NCBI GenBank assembly: GCA_965224525.1
Contig: OZ245050.1
Span: 4,526,001 to 4,590,000 of the forward strand
Direction of reading: 5' to 3'
DNA length: 64,000 bases
Origin: Granulosicoccus sp036478565
GTDB lineage: Bacteria > Pseudomonadota > Gammaproteobacteria > Granulosicoccales > Granulosicoccaceae
The notes beneath the pieces were generated by a model. The model was not told the DNA's origin. It did no database searches and was given only the letters and a program-made list of their open reading frames with translations. Within the stretch, counting starts at the first letter, position 1; each line of letters starts with the position of its first letter. A program made the translations under genes and the position numbers. Of this stretch, positions 1-8,600 are shown one piece after another.

Positions 1-267
1 GCTGAAATTCCGGCCAGCAGCCTGGGACAGGAATCGTATTATCTGCAAGCCGGAAACTTCATCAAACCCAACCAAGCAGAGCGCGCCCGAGCAGCAGTAT
101 TGCTGCTAGGCCTCGAAGCCTTTATCGTTACCCGGCAAGACAGCGTTGGTGCCACTGGACACCGAGTGCGCATCGGCCCATTCTTCGACCAAGAACGCCT
201 CACCAACGCCAAAAAACGGCTGCGCGACGGCAATATCCCTTACGAGATCATCCGCGTCACCGGATGA
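1..267 (+). CDS. SPOR-domain protein, C-terminal fragment (5' end outside the window)
   Basis: Frame 1 is open from the first base to TGA at 265-267 and gives 88 residues. They read as a SPOR (peptidoglycan-binding) domain: YYLQAGNF at the first strand, a helix rich in Ala/Arg, LLGLEAFIV, then GHRVRIGPF and AKKRL before the last strand. SPOR domains bind glycan strands stripped of stem peptides and bring proteins such as FtsN, DamX or DedD to the septum. Being C-terminal and last in the gene fits an FtsN-like cell-division protein, but the membrane anchor lies outside the window, so the exact member is unknown. The stop codon lies inside the first unit of a GGATGAA micro-repeat that leads into the repeats beside the transposase gene. 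Confidence 0.85.
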   Translation, partial: AEIPASSLGQESYYLQAGNFIKPNQAERARAAVLLLGLEAFIVTRQDSVGATGHRVRIGPFFDQERLTNAKKRLRDGNIPYEIIRVTG

Positions 268-350
268 ATGGCGGATGAATGGGGCGGATGAAGAGGGTCG
301 GGGATGAATGGGGTCGGACCTCGGTAAGTGGTTGATATATACGGATGAAT
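262..350 (+). repeat. GGATGAA micro-repeat run abutting the REP copies
   Basis: GGATGAA occurs at 262, 273, 286, 302 and 343, mostly extended to GGATGAATGG. The first copy contains the stop codon of the SPOR gene. The last two run straight into GGGGTCGGACC repeats. It looks like host DNA at the gene end duplicated stepwise at the insertion border. Confidence 0.75.
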
Positions 351-382
351 GGGGTCGGACCTCGGTAAGTGGTTGATATATA
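302..382 (+). repeat. Two direct copies of a 40-bp REP-like unit
   Basis: Two near-perfect 40-bp units begin at 302 and 343, with a period of 41. Each holds the small palindrome GGTCGGACC followed by TCGGTAAGTGGTTGATATAT. The same sequence family recurs inverted at 1786-1803 and as the two ends of the element at 6511-6827. REP palindromes next to a RAYT gene are the expected substrate of that transposase. Confidence 0.85.
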
Positions 383-674
383 TGCTCTTTGTTAATTAAA
401 CGCCGTAATTCCAACACTTAAACCTGCTTTTTCGACTCTGATTACAACCAAATAGGATAGCGAGGTTCATAGAGCGACCCATTTGGCCAGGAGCTTCTTT
501 CTGCTGTAACCAGATGATTTGTCAGCGCCGACGGACTCTTGCCATGGGCACCGGAATTCATTGCGGGAACTGGTGCGTTGTTGCATTTCACAGCGAGTCA
601 ATGCTAAAACGAACAGTCGCTTTGAAGCGACAGCCTCACGGATTCGAGGCATCATCTGTTCCAGGGAGGGGACT

Positions 675-1436
675 ATGGCAAGAGCCAACCGACATTTTAT
701 CGCCGGGCAAATCTGGCATATCACACAACGTTGTCATCAGCAGCAGTTTTTGCTGCGCTTTGATGTTGACAGGCGGCGCTGGCTATATTGGCTATTCCAG
801 GCGCGTAAACGTTACGGCTTGAGCGTGCTGAACTATGTCGTTACCAGTAACCATATTCATCTATTAGTGCGTGATTGCGGGAATGACGCGATTCCCAATA
901 GCATGCAGTTGATCGCTGGCAGGTCGGCCCAGGAATTCAACCGGCGATTGGATCGGCGTGGGGCGTTTTGGGAAGATCGTTATCACGCAACGGCTATACA
1001 GTCGAGTGTCCATCTTGCGAGGTGTCTTGTTTATATCGACTTGAATATGGTCCGCGCAGGTGTTGTCGATCATCCTGAGCTATGGACTTCAGGTGGATAC
1101 TATGAATCATTGAACCCGCGGCGCCGTGGCGGTCGTATTGATCATGAAGGCTTGCGAAACCTTCTGGGAGTAAAGTCGACTGAGCAGTTGCAGCTAATTC
1201 GTAAGGCGTGGATCGATGTGCGGTTGCAAGGGTTGTCGCTGGAGCGGGAGCCCGTGTGGACAGAAAGTCTGGCCGTTGGCAGTCTTGCCTACGCGCAGAA
1301 AATGCAGAAGGCTTTGGGTGCCAGCTTCCGAAGTCGACAAACTCGGGCAGAGGATGTGGGTTACTCGCTGCGGGAGCTTGGCGAAAGTTACGGAATTCGG
1401 CATCATCTTGATCTCGGGAAAAGGCGTAGCCGATAA
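675..1436 (+). CDS. REP-associated tyrosine transposase (RAYT, IS200/IS605-like Y1 HUH)
   Basis: Single-strand DNA transposase of the TnpA-REP family, which cuts and joins at REP hairpins. With ATG 675 the protein has 253 residues. The opening (ARANRHFIAGQIWHITQRC) is typical of RAYTs. The HUH metal site is HIH at residues 60-62 and the nucleophile is probably Tyr120 in VYIDLN, aligning with the known Y of E. coli TnpA-REP (DYIYIN). Both catalytic elements are intact, so the enzyme may be active. The open frame extends upstream to 519, but ATG 675 is preferred because the family begins there and GGGAGGGG precedes it. The gene is alone and flanked by inverted REP copies. Confidence 0.88.
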   Translation: MARANRHFIAGQIWHITQRCHQQQFLLRFDVDRRRWLYWLFQARKRYGLSVLNYVVTSNHIHLLVRDCGNDAIPNSMQLIAGRSAQEFNRRLDRRGAFWEDRYHATAIQSSVHLARCLVYIDLNMVRAGVVDHPELWTSGGYYESLNPRRRGGRIDHEGLRNLLGVKSTEQLQLIRKAWIDVRLQGLSLEREPVWTESLAVGSLAYAQKMQKALGASFRSRQTRAEDVGYSLRELGESYGIRHHLDLGKRRSR

Positions 1437-1739
1437 AATACTGAAGGTTCCAAATTGGGCGGTCGCTTGAAATATCTGCCAACTGGCAGCCGCTCAATTT
1501 CAAAGGTCAAATTGAAATCCTACTGTCAGGCTCAAACGTGTGATGTTTTGATGAATCATCAGTTTCAAAGGTTAACTGACCGGATTCTCTTTGTTTTCGC
1601 TAAACTGGATGCATTGAAAGTCGTGTTTGAAAGAGCGTCGACCGCCGCAGCTTGCGTTGTAATGGCAGAGACTTCTGGCAGAACGTTTTCAAGCTTCACT
1701 AATCCAGCTTTTTATGTTGTAAAAAGCGCCTTTTAACCG

Positions 1740-1771
1740 TGTGAAATCGCCCTTTTTCAGATGATTTCACA
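1740..1771. other. 9-bp inverted repeat inside the right end of the RAYT cassette
   Basis: TGTGAAATC (1740-1748) and GATTTCACA (1763-1771) form a perfect 9-bp stem around a 14-nt loop containing CCCTTTTT. It could end RAYT transcription or be part of the subterminal structure recognised during transposition. It also overlaps the ATG at 1761, which argues against that ATG as the hrpA start. Confidence 0.5.
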
Positions 1772-1785
1772 TGTGAATCAAATAG

Positions 1786-1803
1786 TTACTGTGGTCCGAC
1801 CCC
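1786..1803 (-). repeat. Inverted REP copy at the right border of the RAYT cassette
   Basis: On the minus strand this reads GGGGTCGGACC, ACAGTAA, and is inverted relative to the copies at 310 and 351. Directly outside it, CCAACA appears twice (1802 and 1811), the same border micro-duplication seen at the other REP edges. Confidence 0.75.
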
Positions 1804-1832
1804 AACAAAACCAACAGAAAAATCTGCATCGC

Positions 1833-4800
1833 ATGGTGGATGCGTGTATGCAAGTGGATCAGCATCGCTTGCGTAGAGCTATCAAGTCGGTGGCGAAACG
1901 CGTGGCGGGCGATCCTGATTTTGATGCTTTGCTGGCGCGTATTGAACGCTCTGCCGGTGAACGGGCAGCGCGCGTATTGTCTTGCCCTGTCCCGACGTAC
2001 CCCGTCGAGCTACCGGTTGTTGAACAGCGAGCGGTGATTCTGGAAGCGCTTGCCAAACATCAGATCATTATAGTTTGCGGAGAAACCGGTTCGGGAAAAA
2101 CCACACAGTTGCCGAAGATTTGCCTCGAAGCGGGTCGCGGTATTGCCGGTTTTATCGGGCACACCCAGCCACGTCGAATAGCTGCACGAAGTGTTGCGGC
2201 GCGTATTGCCAGCGAGCTCGACAGCACGGTTGGTGACGCGGTGGGCTTCAAGATCCGTTTCAGCGATCATGTTAGCGAGCGAACGCACATCAAGTTGATG
2301 ACCGACGGCATTTTGTTAGCCGAGGTTCAGCGTGATCCGTTCTTGCACCAGTACGATACGTTGATTATTGATGAGGCACATGAGCGCTCGCTGAACATTG
2401 ATTTCCTTCTCGGTTACCTGAAGCGGCTTCTGCCAAAGCGGCCGGATCTTAAACTGATTATAACCTCCGCGACTATTGACCCGGAACGCTTCAGCCTGCA
2501 TTTCAACAAAGCGCCTATCCTTTTTGCAGAAGGTCGGGCATTTCCCGTTGAGCTACGCTATGCGCCGCCAGAAGAATTGAAGGAGGCAGATTCGCTTGAT
2601 GAGGCTGACATGCCAGCGGCCATCGTCGCTGCTTGCGAAACATTACTGAGTGAGCGACAGCACGATATTCTGGTGTTCTTGAGTGGCGAGCGGGAAATTC
2701 GTGAAATGGCTGAATTGTTGTCCAGGCAGTCATCGCATAATCGAGTGTTTCGTGGTGTTGAAGTGGTACCTCTGTTCTCGCGTCTGTCTAATGCGGAACA
2801 GAATCGGATATTCCAGAAGCACACGATGCCTCGGATTATTCTGGCCACAAATGTAGCTGAAACATCGTTGACAGTTCCTGGTATTCGAGCGGTTGTCGAT
2901 ACGGGATATGCGCGGATGTCGCGCTACAGTGTACGTAGCAAGGTGCAACGTTTGCCGATTGAAAAAATCTCCCAAGCATCTGCCAATCAACGTAAAGGTC
3001 GCTGTGGTCGAGAGGCATCTGGAGTCTGCATTCGCTTGTATTCTGAGGACGATTTTGACGCACGTGCTGAATTTACGGAGCCGGAGATACTCAGAACCAA
3101 CCTGGCTGCCGTCATATTGCAAATGGCATCAATGCGTCTCGGGCACATTGATGAATTCCCGTTTGTTGAAGCGCCGGAGTCCAAGTTCATCAACGACGGC
3201 TATCGCACGCTACAGGAACTATCGGCACTGGATGAAAAACGAAAGTTGACACCACTAGGAAGGCGATTGTCTCGCTTGCCAATCGATCCGCGACTAGGAC
3301 GGATGTTGCTGGCTTCCAATGATGAAGGTGCAGTCAATGAAGTGCTAACCATAGTCAGTGCCTTGTCTATACAAGACCCTCGAGAGCGTCCTTTTGATAA
3401 GCGCCAGGCCGCTGATGAATTGCATGCCGAATTTCATCATGAAAATTCGGATTTCATGGCATGGTTGAATCTGTGGAATTTTGTGCAAGTGCAGAAGAAA
3501 AACCTGTCGAATTCGCAGTTTCGTAAAATGTGCAGACAACGATTTCTGTCAACAGTGCGCATTCTTGAATGGATGGATGTGCGCCGTCAGCTTGAGCGTT
3601 TGTGCAAGGAGCTGGACTTGAAGCGCAGTTCAACCGAGGCAGCAGCCGATAACGTGCATCGTGCATTACTGGCAGGCTTGTTGGCTAATGTTGCAATCAA
3701 GACGGACAAGTCCGACTATCTCGGGACACGCAATAGGCATCTCGCCATATTTCCAGGGTCCGGTTTATTTCGAAAAGGACCGAAGTGGATTATGTCTGCA
3801 GAAATAGCGGAAACCAGCAAGCTTTTCGCTCGTCAGGTTGCGGCGATTCAGTCCGAGTGGATAGAACAACTGGCAACACATTTGTTGCAATACAGCTACC
3901 GAGATGCCCATTGGCAGCGAAAACGGGGAACCGTTGGCGCATGGTCGCAGTCAACGTTATACGGCTTGATTATCAACCCAAAACAACGCGTGAATTATGC
4001 GCGCATCAACCCGCAGGAATCACGACAGATATTTATACGCGATGCGCTGGTTGCAGGTGAGCTGCAGAGCACAGGGGAGTTTCACCGTTACAATCAGGCG
4101 TTGCTTGATGAAGTGACGACGCTTGAGGAAAAATCACGCCGCCGCGATATCGTTGTGGACCCGGATGAGCTCGTGCGTTTCTATGACAGCATAATCCCGG
4201 AAGATGTCTGCACTGCCGCAAGCTTTGAAACGTTTCGAAGCGACTATGAGCAACAATACCCACGCGGTCTGTATTTTTCCCGTGAAATGCTGGTTAACGA
4301 TGAAGCCGTTGGAATCAGCGATAGCGATTACCCCGATCAGATGGATATGAATGGCGTGATATTGCCGCTGCGATATCATTTTGCTCCAGGTGAAGAAGAC
4401 GATGGCGTTACGTTGATATGTCCGGTTGATGTGTTGAACCGCGTGCAAGCCGCCCGAACAGAATGGTTGGTGCCCGGTATGCTGGAAGAAAAAATTGCCG
4501 TAATGATAAAGGCCTTGCCTAAACATCTGCGACGTAATTTCGTACCCGCACCCGACTATGCACGAGCTGCCATGGAGGCAATGCCGCCATCTGACTCGTC
4601 GTTGCTCGGTGCTCTTGCGCGTCAGTTGCAACGTATGACCGGTGTTGAGGTGTCACGGGACAACTGGGCAAACGTTGAGTTACCGGAGCATTTGCTCATG
4701 CGTTTTGAGGTGATCGACGATAGCGGGAACGCACAACATAGTGGTCGTGATCTGTTGCAGCTGCAGTCAAAATATGTCCGGCAGGTGGAGGAAACGCTAT

Positions 4801-5699
4801 TACGTTTCAGTGACAATAGCATTGAGCGAGAGAGGGTTAACGACTGGAATTTTGGAGACCTGCCATTAAGCGTGGATATTGAAAAAAGCGGTGTCACGAT
4901 GCAGGGGTATCCAGCTTTGCAGGCAGTAGATGGTGGAGTCGGCGTTAAATTGTTTGCGACTGAGTTTGCCGCCTACACCGCAATGCCTGTCGGCGTAAGA
5001 GCGCTTTATCGCGAAGTGTTGACGGAAGAGATTCGGTATATGCAGCGCAAGCTTCCGAATATTGATGTATTGAGCTTGCGCTTTACACCCTTTGGTAACA
5101 AGCAGATGCTGATTGATGACATTATCAACGCTGCGATTGACGAGGCCCTGATTGATGCTGAGAACCTGCCGCGGACGCGTGAGGAATTTGAAGCGAGTTT
5201 GAGTGCCAATCGACAGGGCTTGGTAGGCACCGCGAATGCATTGTGTGATGCCCTGGGCCAGGTCTTTGAGCGCTACCGCCAGATCGCTCGACGGGCTGAG
5301 GGAAATATCGCTTTGAGTTGGGTCGAGGCAGTGGGTGATATCCGTGATCAGATCAGTCAACTGATCTACCCTGGGTTTGTCAGTGCAACAGGGTTGTCGC
5401 GCCTGAAGCGGTTGTCGGTATATCTGCAGGCCATGGATCGCCGGCTGGACGGTATAGATCAGGCACCCGACAAAGATCGTCGACGACGCGCGGAGCTACT
5501 GCCCGTATGGGAGGCGTTTAAGGCGCTACCGACAGGCCGTGATGACGAGCTTGCTTATGCTGCTGCCTGGCAACGTCTACGCTGGGCTTTTGAAGAGCTG
5601 CGAATTTCTTTGTTCGCACAGGATCTGGGCACGCGCGAAAAGGTGTCGATCTCCCGGTTGGAAAACCGGGTGCAGGATCTGAAACGCTGGAGTCCGTAG
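1833..5699 (+). CDS. hrpA: ATP-dependent RNA helicase HrpA (DEAH box)
   Basis: DEAH-box 3'-5' RNA helicase; HrpA acts on mRNA and stalled ribosomes. Counting from ATG 1833, the 1288-residue protein has Walker A GETGSGKT at 83-90, DEAH at 180-183 and SAT at 212-214, followed by the helicase C-terminal, HA2/OB and the long HrpA-specific C-terminal regions. Length agrees with the family (about 1300). The frame is open from ATG 1761, but codons before 1833 read through the REP border (VVRPQQNQ), so a start at 1833 or 1848 is more credible. No strong ribosome site precedes either. The inserted cassette sits about 30 bp upstream and has probably replaced or supplied the promoter. Confidence 0.95.
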   Translation: MVDACMQVDQHRLRRAIKSVAKRVAGDPDFDALLARIERSAGERAARVLSCPVPTYPVELPVVEQRAVILEALAKHQIIIVCGETGSGKTTQLPKICLEAGRGIAGFIGHTQPRRIAARSVAARIASELDSTVGDAVGFKIRFSDHVSERTHIKLMTDGILLAEVQRDPFLHQYDTLIIDEAHERSLNIDFLLGYLKRLLPKRPDLKLIITSATIDPERFSLHFNKAPILFAEGRAFPVELRYAPPEELKEADSLDEADMPAAIVAACETLLSERQHDILVFLSGEREIREMAELLSRQSSHNRVFRGVEVVPLFSRLSNAEQNRIFQKHTMPRIILATNVAETSLTVPGIRAVVDTGYARMSRYSVRSKVQRLPIEKISQASANQRKGRCGREASGVCIRLYSEDDFDARAEFTEPEILRTNLAAVILQMASMRLGHIDEFPFVEAPESKFINDGYRTLQELSALDEKRKLTPLGRRLSRLPIDPRLGRMLLASNDEGAVNEVLTIVSALSIQDPRERPFDKRQAADELHAEFHHENSDFMAWLNLWNFVQVQKKNLSNSQFRKMCRQRFLSTVRILEWMDVRRQLERLCKELDLKRSSTEAAADNVHRALLAGLLANVAIKTDKSDYLGTRNRHLAIFPGSGLFRKGPKWIMSAEIAETSKLFARQVAAIQSEWIEQLATHLLQYSYRDAHWQRKRGTVGAWSQSTLYGLIINPKQRVNYARINPQESRQIFIRDALVAGELQSTGEFHRYNQALLDEVTTLEEKSRRRDIVVDPDELVRFYDSIIPEDVCTAASFETFRSDYEQQYPRGLYFSREMLVNDEAVGISDSDYPDQMDMNGVILPLRYHFAPGEEDDGVTLICPVDVLNRVQAARTEWLVPGMLEEKIAVMIKALPKHLRRNFVPAPDYARAAMEAMPPSDSSLLGALARQLQRMTGVEVSRDNWANVELPEHLLMRFEVIDDSGNAQHSGRDLLQLQSKYVRQVEETLLRFSDNSIERERVNDWNFGDLPLSVDIEKSGVTMQGYPALQAVDGGVGVKLFATEFAAYTAMPVGVRALYREVLTEEIRYMQRKLPNIDVLSLRFTPFGNKQMLIDDIINAAIDEALIDAENLPRTREEFEASLSANRQGLVGTANALCDALGQVFERYRQIARRAEGNIALSWVEAVGDIRDQISQLIYPGFVSATGLSRLKRLSVYLQAMDRRLDGIDQAPDKDRRRRAELLPVWEAFKALPTGRDDELAYAAAWQRLRWAFEELRISLFAQDLGTREKVSISRLENRVQDLKRWSP

Positions 5700-5835
5700 T
5701 GTCTTATCAGCACGTGATGGCCCGATTGCTGGCGTGTTAGACAGACTTCTGACGCTAATATGCATTTCACCTTGCGACCCCTGAAATCACGTCTAGACTC
5801 TACTTGATAATAGAAAAATTGGTACGGGGTGATAA

Positions 5836-6444
5836 ATGAAAAAGGCGCTTGCAGGTTTGGCTCTGCTGTTGTGCCCATTGGGCGTCAATGCGGGAGGGCT
5901 TGATCTTGCGCTTAGCAACGAGACGGCAAATTTGTCGGTGTTGCTAAACCCGTATCAGTTTTATGAGGGCGGTGGTTCAGAGTTGGCCCTTGGCGGATTT
6001 ATTTCCGAGAGCGGGGACAACTTGCTGCATGCCACCTTGATGGCGCGCGGTTATCGTCAGACGTCTACCTCCCAGTACAACCTGGGTGCAGGCATAAAAG
6101 CCATTGCCGGCGATGTAGAGATCAGTAAAGGGGAGGTTGAGGGTAGTACTGCAGCGGACGATGAGTCAGTAGGTGCAGTAGCACTCGGGTTTCAGGCCGG
6201 GTTGCTTATTGCGTCCTCTCGCTACAATCCGATGGAATTGAGTTTCGAAGGCTTTTATGCACCGAGTATTACCAGTTTTTCCGATGCTGAACGTTACTCG
6301 GAGTTCAGCGCAAGGCTGCAAGTCGAAGTGATTCCTCAGGCGCGGGCCTATATCGGATACAGGCGCATGCGCTTCAATACAAATGACTACAACAACATTC
6401 GGCTCGACCGAAGCATACATATCGGGTTGAAGATTACCTACTGA
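5836..6444 (+). CDS. yfaZ: YfaZ family outer-membrane protein
   Basis: 202 residues with a clear signal peptide (about 1-19, ending VNA before GG) and alternating beta-strand segments ending in a C-terminal aromatic (ITY), as expected for a small outer-membrane barrel. Segments such as LGAGIKAIAG, AVALGFQAGLLI and ARAYIGYRRM resemble the YfaZ family, whose function is not firmly known. GGGGTG lies a few bases before ATG 5836. The gene stands alone on the plus strand after hrpA; a terminator is not obvious because a repeat element begins within 70 bp of the stop. Confidence 0.82.
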   Translation: MKKALAGLALLLCPLGVNAGGLDLALSNETANLSVLLNPYQFYEGGGSELALGGFISESGDNLLHATLMARGYRQTSTSQYNLGAGIKAIAGDVEISKGEVEGSTAADDESVGAVALGFQAGLLIASSRYNPMELSFEGFYAPSITSFSDAERYSEFSARLQVEVIPQARAYIGYRRMRFNTNDYNNIRLDRSIHIGLKITY

Positions 6445-6452
6445 CAGCGGTT

Positions 6453-6511
6453 TGCTTGCTTGGTGCTTGGCTGCTTGAAGGTGCTTGTGAATGGTGCTTG
6501 GGGGGTGCTTG
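6453..6511 (+). repeat. Seven TGCTTG micro-repeats at the left edge of the 317-bp element
   Basis: TGCTTG occurs at 6453, 6457, 6464, 6472, 6482, 6495 and 6506. The last overlaps the first G of the left terminal repeat. The unit is unrelated to GGATGAA at the RAYT cassette, but its position relative to the REP is the same. Confidence 0.75.
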
Positions 6512-6827
6512 GGGTCGAACCACAGCAAGTGCTTGATTTAACTGTATATCAAGTATCTGGTCAGCGAAAAATCGCGATTATACCGCCGCTTTACTGCATG
6601 AAAACCCGCAAATAAGAGAAGTTCATGGACTGGCTACCTTGTATTACCTAGCCCTTCCCTCATTGCAAACTCCTGAACTGGCGCATCGACCCAATGTGGC
6701 GCTCTCGCGACCAGAATTCCCATTAAGCGTCGATTTTCATCGGATAAAATAGTGAAATAAGCGTGATATCGTGCTGAAATGGGGCTCGATATGTAGCTAA
6801 AACAACCACTTGCTGTGGTCCGACCCC
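6511..6827. mobile_element. Transposase-less REP element with 25-nt inverted ends (MITE-like)
   Basis: The left end 6511-6535 and right end 6803-6827 are inverted repeats matching at 23 of 25 positions. Both belong to the GGGGTCGGACC family of the RAYT cassette, and here the match continues through ACCACAGCAAGTG. The interior, about 270 bp, contains no gene I can support. It is probably a non-autonomous element moved by the RAYT or a relative. It sits exactly between the end of yfaZ and the start of mazG. TATGGA is repeated three times (6828, 6839, 6847) just outside the right end. Confidence 0.72.
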
Positions 6828-6860
6828 TATGGACCCCCTATGGACCTATGGAGAAATCTG

Positions 6861-7811
6861 GTGCCTGCTATTGATAGATTGCTGGATGTTATGCGCCGCT
6901 TACGTGACCCTGAAAATGGTTGCCCCTGGGATATCCAGCAGACCTTTGCGACGATCGCGCCGTACACCATAGAGGAAGCCTACGAGGTTGCTGATGCTAT
7001 AGAGCGTAATGATCTTGATGATCTGAAAGACGAGCTCGGTGATCTTTTACTGCAAGTGGTATTTCACGCACAGATGGCCAGCGAGCAGTCGGTGTTCAAC
7101 TTCGATGATGTTGCGCAGGCAATCATAGACAAGATGATTCGGCGACACCCTCATGTGTTCACCGATGCGAAATTCACTGGTATGAGTGACTTCAAAGTGT
7201 CTTGGGAAGCGTCAAAAACGGCAGAACGGGCGGCGAAGCGAAAGCGTGCTGTTGCGGCGAACATCGCTGAGCTCAAAGTCGTGGGTGTAGCTAACGAAAA
7301 CGTGCTGGCAGTTACCGAGGGAACGCCCCTTCAGCTCAACAAGCAGCTAGCCGATGCCACGTCAATTGCAGCGCTCGGGGCGATGGCGCAAGAAGCTTTG
7401 CCGGATCATCAGATGGGTTCGGCGCTGGATGGCATTGCTTTGAACCTGCCAGCTTTGTTGCGTGCGGAAAAACTGCAGAAACGAGCTGCGAGTGTCGGTT
7501 TTGACTGGCCCGAAGGAGAGCCTGTTTGGGACAAGCTGGACGAAGAAGTGGCAGAAGTCCAGGCAGCGGAAGCCGATGCCGACGAAGATGGCATGGAAGA
7601 TGAGTTTGGTGATTTGCTGTTTACCGTAGTCAACCTGATTCGACGACGTGGTCTTGATGCGGAGGTGGCCTTGCGTCGAGCCAATAAAAAGTTTGAACGA
7701 CGTTTCCGGCGGGTCGAAATTATCGCACAAACACAACAGCAGGCGATGGACTCACTCAGTATTGAAGAGCTTGACCGTTTGTGGATTCTGGCAAAAAATG
7801 AGTCGCGATAA
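6861..7811 (+). CDS. mazG: Nucleoside triphosphate pyrophosphohydrolase MazG
   Basis: Hydrolyses NTPs and dNTPs to monophosphates and PPi; in other bacteria it tunes ppGpp and removes abnormal nucleotides. Two MazG domains are visible: RLRDPENGCPWD then EEAYE and DELGD in the first, and EEVAE with EDEFGD in the second, so both metal sites look intact. The linker between the domains is longer than in E. coli MazG (316 versus 263 residues overall). GTG 6861 is chosen because GGAG (6850-6853) precedes it by 7 nt and homology begins with AIDRLL. The open frame reaches ATG 6810 and ATG 6840, but those codons are repeat-derived. Confidence 0.9.
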   Translation: MPAIDRLLDVMRRLRDPENGCPWDIQQTFATIAPYTIEEAYEVADAIERNDLDDLKDELGDLLLQVVFHAQMASEQSVFNFDDVAQAIIDKMIRRHPHVFTDAKFTGMSDFKVSWEASKTAERAAKRKRAVAANIAELKVVGVANENVLAVTEGTPLQLNKQLADATSIAALGAMAQEALPDHQMGSALDGIALNLPALLRAEKLQKRAASVGFDWPEGEPVWDKLDEEVAEVQAAEADADEDGMEDEFGDLLFTVVNLIRRRGLDAEVALRRANKKFERRFRRVEIIAQTQQQAMDSLSIEELDRLWILAKNESR

Positions 7812-7879
7812 CAGTTGTCTCCCGTGACCGCAGCTATCAGTTAGTGAGCAGCTTGTGACAAGCCTTGATTTCTTGTGTA

Positions 7880-8335
7880 TCAGCTCTTGCCGTATTGAAG
7901 AAATCCGATGCCAGCCAGGATTAGTAACAGGCCGAAAAATCGCAGAAAATTGAGTGGGTGTGGGGCGATACCAAGCCAGCCATAGTGATCAATTAAAACG
8001 GACATGATCATCTGCCCGGCGAGTCCGACAAACAGCACATTGACGACGCCTATCAATGGCACCAGGAATATGACAGTGGTGATGAAAGCCACACCGCAGA
8101 GACCTCCTAACAGATACATGGGTGGTATATGCACTACACGTGAGAACGATGGTACTCCATCTCTGACAAATAGTAGTATGACCAACAGGGCAAGGGTGCC
8201 AACCAGGAAAGAGATAAAGGAAGCTTGTATCGGGCTGCCAATCATTCGTGATAGTTGCGAATTGATCGCAGACTGAGTAGCTGCCAAGCCACCAGCAATC
8301 AACATGATAGGAATGAGAACATAGTGCGCTGTCAT
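7880..8335 (-). CDS. Small DMT-type membrane protein, DUF606/YdcZ family
   Basis: About 151 residues, almost entirely hydrophobic, with five likely membrane helices (for example VLIPIMLIAGGLAATQSAIN, FLVGTLALLVILLFV and FLRFFGLLLILAGIGFLQYG). The pattern of an early A-INSQL motif and GLAGQM matches the DUF606/YdcZ group of half-size drug/metabolite transporters, whose substrates are mostly unknown. ATG at 8335 is chosen over the upstream ATG at 8362 because AGGAGGGG lies 4 nt before it. It faces mazG tail to tail with no clear terminator in the 68-bp gap. Confidence 0.78.
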   Translation of the reverse strand: MTAHYVLIPIMLIAGGLAATQSAINSQLSRMIGSPIQASFISFLVGTLALLVILLFVRDGVPSFSRVVHIPPMYLLGGLCGVAFITTVIFLVPLIGVVNVLFVGLAGQMIMSVLIDHYGWLGIAPHPLNFLRFFGLLLILAGIGFLQYGKS

Positions 8336-8600
8336 GAAACCCCTCCTGGCTGTGTCGAGCACAAAGCGCTTGGGCCACGTGATGAAATCGCGTTGACATG
8401 TAAATCAAGCGGCGTTACTCGTTGATATGAGCAGGTGAACAAGTGCCTTTACGTATCAGCGAACTCGGGTCGGGATAATAATCGAATTATGGAGTTTGCA
8501 GAAGGGTTTTTCTGCTTGCCTATACGTTTTTCCAGTCATTCAGCCTGGAGTTTTTGTTGATGCTGATACAGTACGAACCTTGACAAATAGCGCTATCCAA

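Larger units (their letters stand above)
310..1803. mobile_element. RAYT cassette bordered by inverted REP repeats
   Basis: About 1.5 kb from the first GGGGTCGGACC (310) to its inverted counterpart ending at 1803, with the transposase gene inside. The left border carries two direct copies and the right border one diverged copy (GGGGTCGGACC, then ACAGTAAC, read on the minus strand). It sits between the stop codon of the SPOR gene and the start of hrpA. Within it, 384-674 and 1437-1739 contain no gene I can support. Whether the whole cassette moves as a unit is inference. Confidence 0.6.
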
